From Leuctra nigra (lineage: Eukaryota; Arthropoda; Insecta; Plecoptera; Leuctridae), in contig OW203762.1 in NCBI GenBank assembly GCA_934045905.1, positions 19,004,345 to 19,068,344 on the forward strand: a stretch of DNA of 64,000 nucleotides, in the 5' to 3' direction. Below, one piece after another: positions 63,885-64,000 of this stretch. Below the pieces are notes generated by a model, which was given only the letters and a program-made list of their open reading frames with translations, was not told where the DNA came from and searched no databases. How positions within the stretch are numbered: position 1 is the stretch's first letter; every line of letters begins with the position of its first letter. Both the position numbers and the translations under genes were made by a program.

Positions 63885-63965
63885 TGTGGCGAATTGGCTC
63901 GGTCACATGAGGCAAGTGACTTCGATCACGGCGTTGCCGGGTTCGATCCCCGTAACAAACGTTTT
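63885..63965 (+). repeat. tRNA-like SINE head 2
   Basis: AATTGGCTCGGTCACATGAG (box A-like) and GCCGGGTTCGATCCCCG (box B), then a T-rich run to the window edge. The preceding CTTTCTTCTTTGATATACTA matches the first head, so the two are repeats of one composite unit. Confidence 0.5.
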
Positions 63966-64000
63966 ATTTTTTATCTTTTTATTTACTTAAAAAATGTTTA

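Noticed and set aside
63885..63965. Functional tRNA gene
   Set aside because: Box A and B are present, but acceptor and anticodon stems do not pair; best read as a SINE head.

Overview
The window is nuclear DNA from an animal, almost certainly an arthropod and probably an insect. Exons are GC-rich and introns AT-rich, splice sites are GT-AG, and transposon debris is dense. A hemipteran-type genome is my guess, but nothing here proves the order.

The main content is one long plus-strand gene at 13,288-53,498. I could assemble it exon by exon into a continuous frame of 22 constitutive coding exons (4,425 nt, 1,474 residues). It encodes a class III unconventional myosin of the MYO3A/MYO3B/NINAC family. 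The order is an N-terminal Ste20-type kinase (exons 1-5), a linker (exon 6), a myosin motor (exons 7-16), four IQ-like calmodulin-binding motifs (exons 16-18) and a basic tail (exons 19-23). Every exon junction keeps phase, and the key kinase and motor residues are present. Two optional variants are visible: a 90-nt phase-neutral cassette exon (50,960-51,049) and a candidate alternative terminal exon (48,161-48,321).

The most unusual feature is that six exon-intron boundaries of this gene have been tandemly duplicated into the adjoining intron. Exons 5, 8 and 12 are preceded by 6, 9 and 2 decoy copies of their own 3' splice site plus the first 55-130 nt of exon. Exons 1, 7 and the cassette are followed by decoy copies of exon end plus 5' splice site. 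The copies differ by substitutions and fall into subtypes. Only the copy attached to the rest of the exon gives an open frame.

1-13,287 is upstream DNA: tandem and foldback repeats, a 1.86-kb non-coding repeat element, a TA-flanked MITE, 5S-rRNA-derived sequence, a nested SINE/MITE cluster, and one candidate promoter or 5' exon near 6.5-6.7 kb. The gene's introns carry a second, inverted copy of the 1.85-kb element, several foldback families, a hAT-type MITE with a perfect 8-bp target duplication, and a convergent pair of tRNA-Lys(CTT) genes. 53.5-57.5 kb holds a 5S-derived SINE and a second hAT-type MITE with a perfect 8-bp duplication. 57.8-61.3 kb is a young Penelope-like retroelement: a 5'-truncated copy with reverse transcriptase and GIY-YIG domains, joined head to head to a shorter copy whose protein is identical over the shared part. 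At 61.8-62.9 kb there is a small plus-strand gene with a TATA box, a signal peptide and an Ala/Thr/Glu repeat. The last kilobase is repeat sequence with two tRNA-like SINE heads.
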